DNA from: Oscillospiraceae bacterium
GTDB taxonomy: Bacteria > Bacillota_A > Clostridia > Oscillospirales > Acutalibacteraceae
Length of the DNA stretch: 5,159 bases
Assembly: GCA_003519645.1 (NCBI GenBank)
Contig: DOWI01000076.1
Coordinates: 797-5,955 of the forward strand
Direction: 5' to 3'
This document shows positions 4,120 through 5,159 of the stretch, piece after piece (positions within the stretch are counted from its first letter, which is position 1; every line of letters begins with the position of its first letter). Below the pieces are notes generated by a model. The model was not told the origin of the DNA. It worked only from the letters and a program-made list of their open reading frames with translations, and did no database searches. The translations under genes were made by a program, and so were the position numbers.

Positions 4120-5159
4120 ATGAGAATCAGCAAAAAACTTCTTTCTCTTGTCCTAGCAGTCGGCATAGGCTTTACAACGGCGGGCATTCTATCGGCGGCC
4201 GCGGATCAGATCGCTGATGCGGCAGTTTATGCACAAGGAGATTTAATATTAGAAGGCTCTGGGATCATTAAAGGAGACGGAATTATAACCAAAGGCAAGC
4301 TGTCGGGCGGGAGCAACCCTTGGACAACCGGTCATATTTATGCAGCCGATAAAGTGAAGGTCGGAGAGCTTTCTGATGTTAATAAGCCGCTTGTTAAGAA
4401 GTATAACGGTGAAATAATCAATTATATTTTTAAAGATTATAAAAACTTCCCTGAAACCACCTATTTCATGAATAAAAGCACCGAGTATAAGGACGGTACA
4501 AAGGACTTGGTAATCGGATGGGATGAGTCTTTAGGGGAGAAGCCCAGTGGATTTACCCTGAAAGCCGATTCGTTCATCCGCCATTTGACGGTTGAATACG
4601 AGGTTACGCTGAATATCGAAGTGCCCCAAGGTCAGCTACGTGTTATACGAGCCGAACATCTTACAATGAACGGAACCATTGCAATCAAGGGCGGCGGAAG
4701 AGTCATTTTATATGTGGATCGTATGTTCAGCGGTATGAACGGGAAATTTAATGCAACCGGTTCCTCCTTCGGCAGTACAGATCAATTCACACTGATTATT
4801 GACAAGGGCGATAACAATATAAGCTTCAATGGTGCCCGGATTGGCGGTCATGTAATCTACACCGACAACAGGCTGCCGCTCGCCAATATATATATGCAGG
4901 GCAACCTTTATACCAAAGGTTATATTGAAATAAGCGGAACCGCTTATATAAAAGGTTTGGTGTATGTGCCCAACTCCAGAACACAGGTTCAAAACAGCTC
5001 CTATATTATGGGCAGGATTATTACCGATTATCTTACCATCAGCGGAAGCAGCTATGTGCAAAAAGGCAGTGTTTCCGGACTTCCCTCGGATGTGGCGGAG
5101 TTTATAGGAGATAAAAATGACGGGCAGGCGTTTGATGAAACCCAGCCCTCACAGACCAC
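4120..5159 (+). CDS. secreted beta-rich surface protein under c-di-GMP riboswitch control (3' end outside window)
   Basis: The frame is open for 346 codons with no stop before the window edge, so it is incomplete. Residues 1-28 form a Sec signal peptide: basic MRISKK, a hydrophobic core LLSLVLAVGIGFTTAGIL, and SAAA before DQ, with cleavage probably near residues 26-28. The mature protein is rich in short strand-like segments with alternating hydrophobic residues and G/N turns: DLILEGSGIIKGDGIITKG near 41-59, AIKGGGRVILYVDRM (188-202), DNNISFNGARIGGHVIY (231-247), then YIEISGTAYIKGLVYVPNS (268-286) and YLTISGSSYVQKG (304-316). This resembles the beta-helix-like C-terminal region (DUF7305 type) of PilX-like and other exported Firmicute proteins, but that is by eye. 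No sortase motif, anchor or repeat is visible before the edge. Inference: an exported adhesion, pilus or matrix-associated protein whose amount follows c-di-GMP. The signal peptide and riboswitch link are firm; the exact function is unknown. Confidence 0.85.
   Translation, partial: MRISKKLLSLVLAVGIGFTTAGILSAAADQIADAAVYAQGDLILEGSGIIKGDGIITKGKLSGGSNPWTTGHIYAADKVKVGELSDVNKPLVKKYNGEIINYIFKDYKNFPETTYFMNKSTEYKDGTKDLVIGWDESLGEKPSGFTLKADSFIRHLTVEYEVTLNIEVPQGQLRVIRAEHLTMNGTIAIKGGGRVILYVDRMFSGMNGKFNATGSSFGSTDQFTLIIDKGDNNISFNGARIGGHVIYTDNRLPLANIYMQGNLYTKGYIEISGTAYIKGLVYVPNSRTQVQNSSYIMGRIITDYLTISGSSYVQKGSVSGLPSDVAEFIGDKNDGQAFDETQPSQT

Noticed and set aside
4708..5061. Minus-strand open frame of 117 codons opposite the surface protein gene
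   Set aside because: The + strand frame has a signal peptide, ideal ribosome site and riboswitch leader. The antisense frame has no such support and looks like a by-product of the repetitive beta-strand coding.

Overview
The window looks like part of the chromosome of a low-GC Firmicute, probably a clostridial-type bacterium. This rests on the AT-rich intergenic DNA, strong purine-rich ribosome binding sites, sigma-A-type promoters, and a tandem cyclic-di-GMP-I (GEMM-I) riboswitch followed by a U-tract terminator. No species can be named from the sequence alone. Every supportable gene lies on the + strand.

Layout. (1) 2-97 is the C-terminal end of a hexapeptide-repeat (left-handed beta-helix) O-acyltransferase. 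(2) A 65-bp repeat occurs at 210-274 and 899-963 (61/65 identical). Each copy carries a 15-bp terminator-like hairpin whose 3' arm contains the -35 of an outward-facing promoter. Between the copies lies an AT-rich gene for a five-helix membrane protein of unknown function (333-863). (3) Just after the second copy is a 34-codon remnant (1005-1109) that matches the start of a REP-associated tyrosine transposase (RAYT) and then stops. (4) 1252-3846 encodes an 864-residue protein: an N-terminal GT2 glycosyltransferase, a middle Rossmann/methyltransferase-like segment without a clear SAM motif, and a C-terminal GT4 glycosyltransferase. (5) A consensus promoter (TTGACA, 17 bp, TATAAT) overlaps the stop codon of that gene and starts a leader with two GEMM-I aptamers and a terminator. 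(6) The leader controls a secreted beta-rich surface protein that begins at 4120 and runs off the end of the window.

How it fits together. The acyltransferase end and the double glycosyltransferase suggest a cell-surface polysaccharide locus. The RAYT remnant and repeat pair mark where accessory DNA entered it. The last gene is a separate transcription unit: an exported surface protein under c-di-GMP control, which fits the usual role of this second messenger in switching between free and attached growth.

The most notable parts are the tandem riboswitch, where the inter-aptamer linker duplicates the terminator's 5' arm and could pair with its 3' arm, and the terminator/promoter repeat next to the RAYT remnant.
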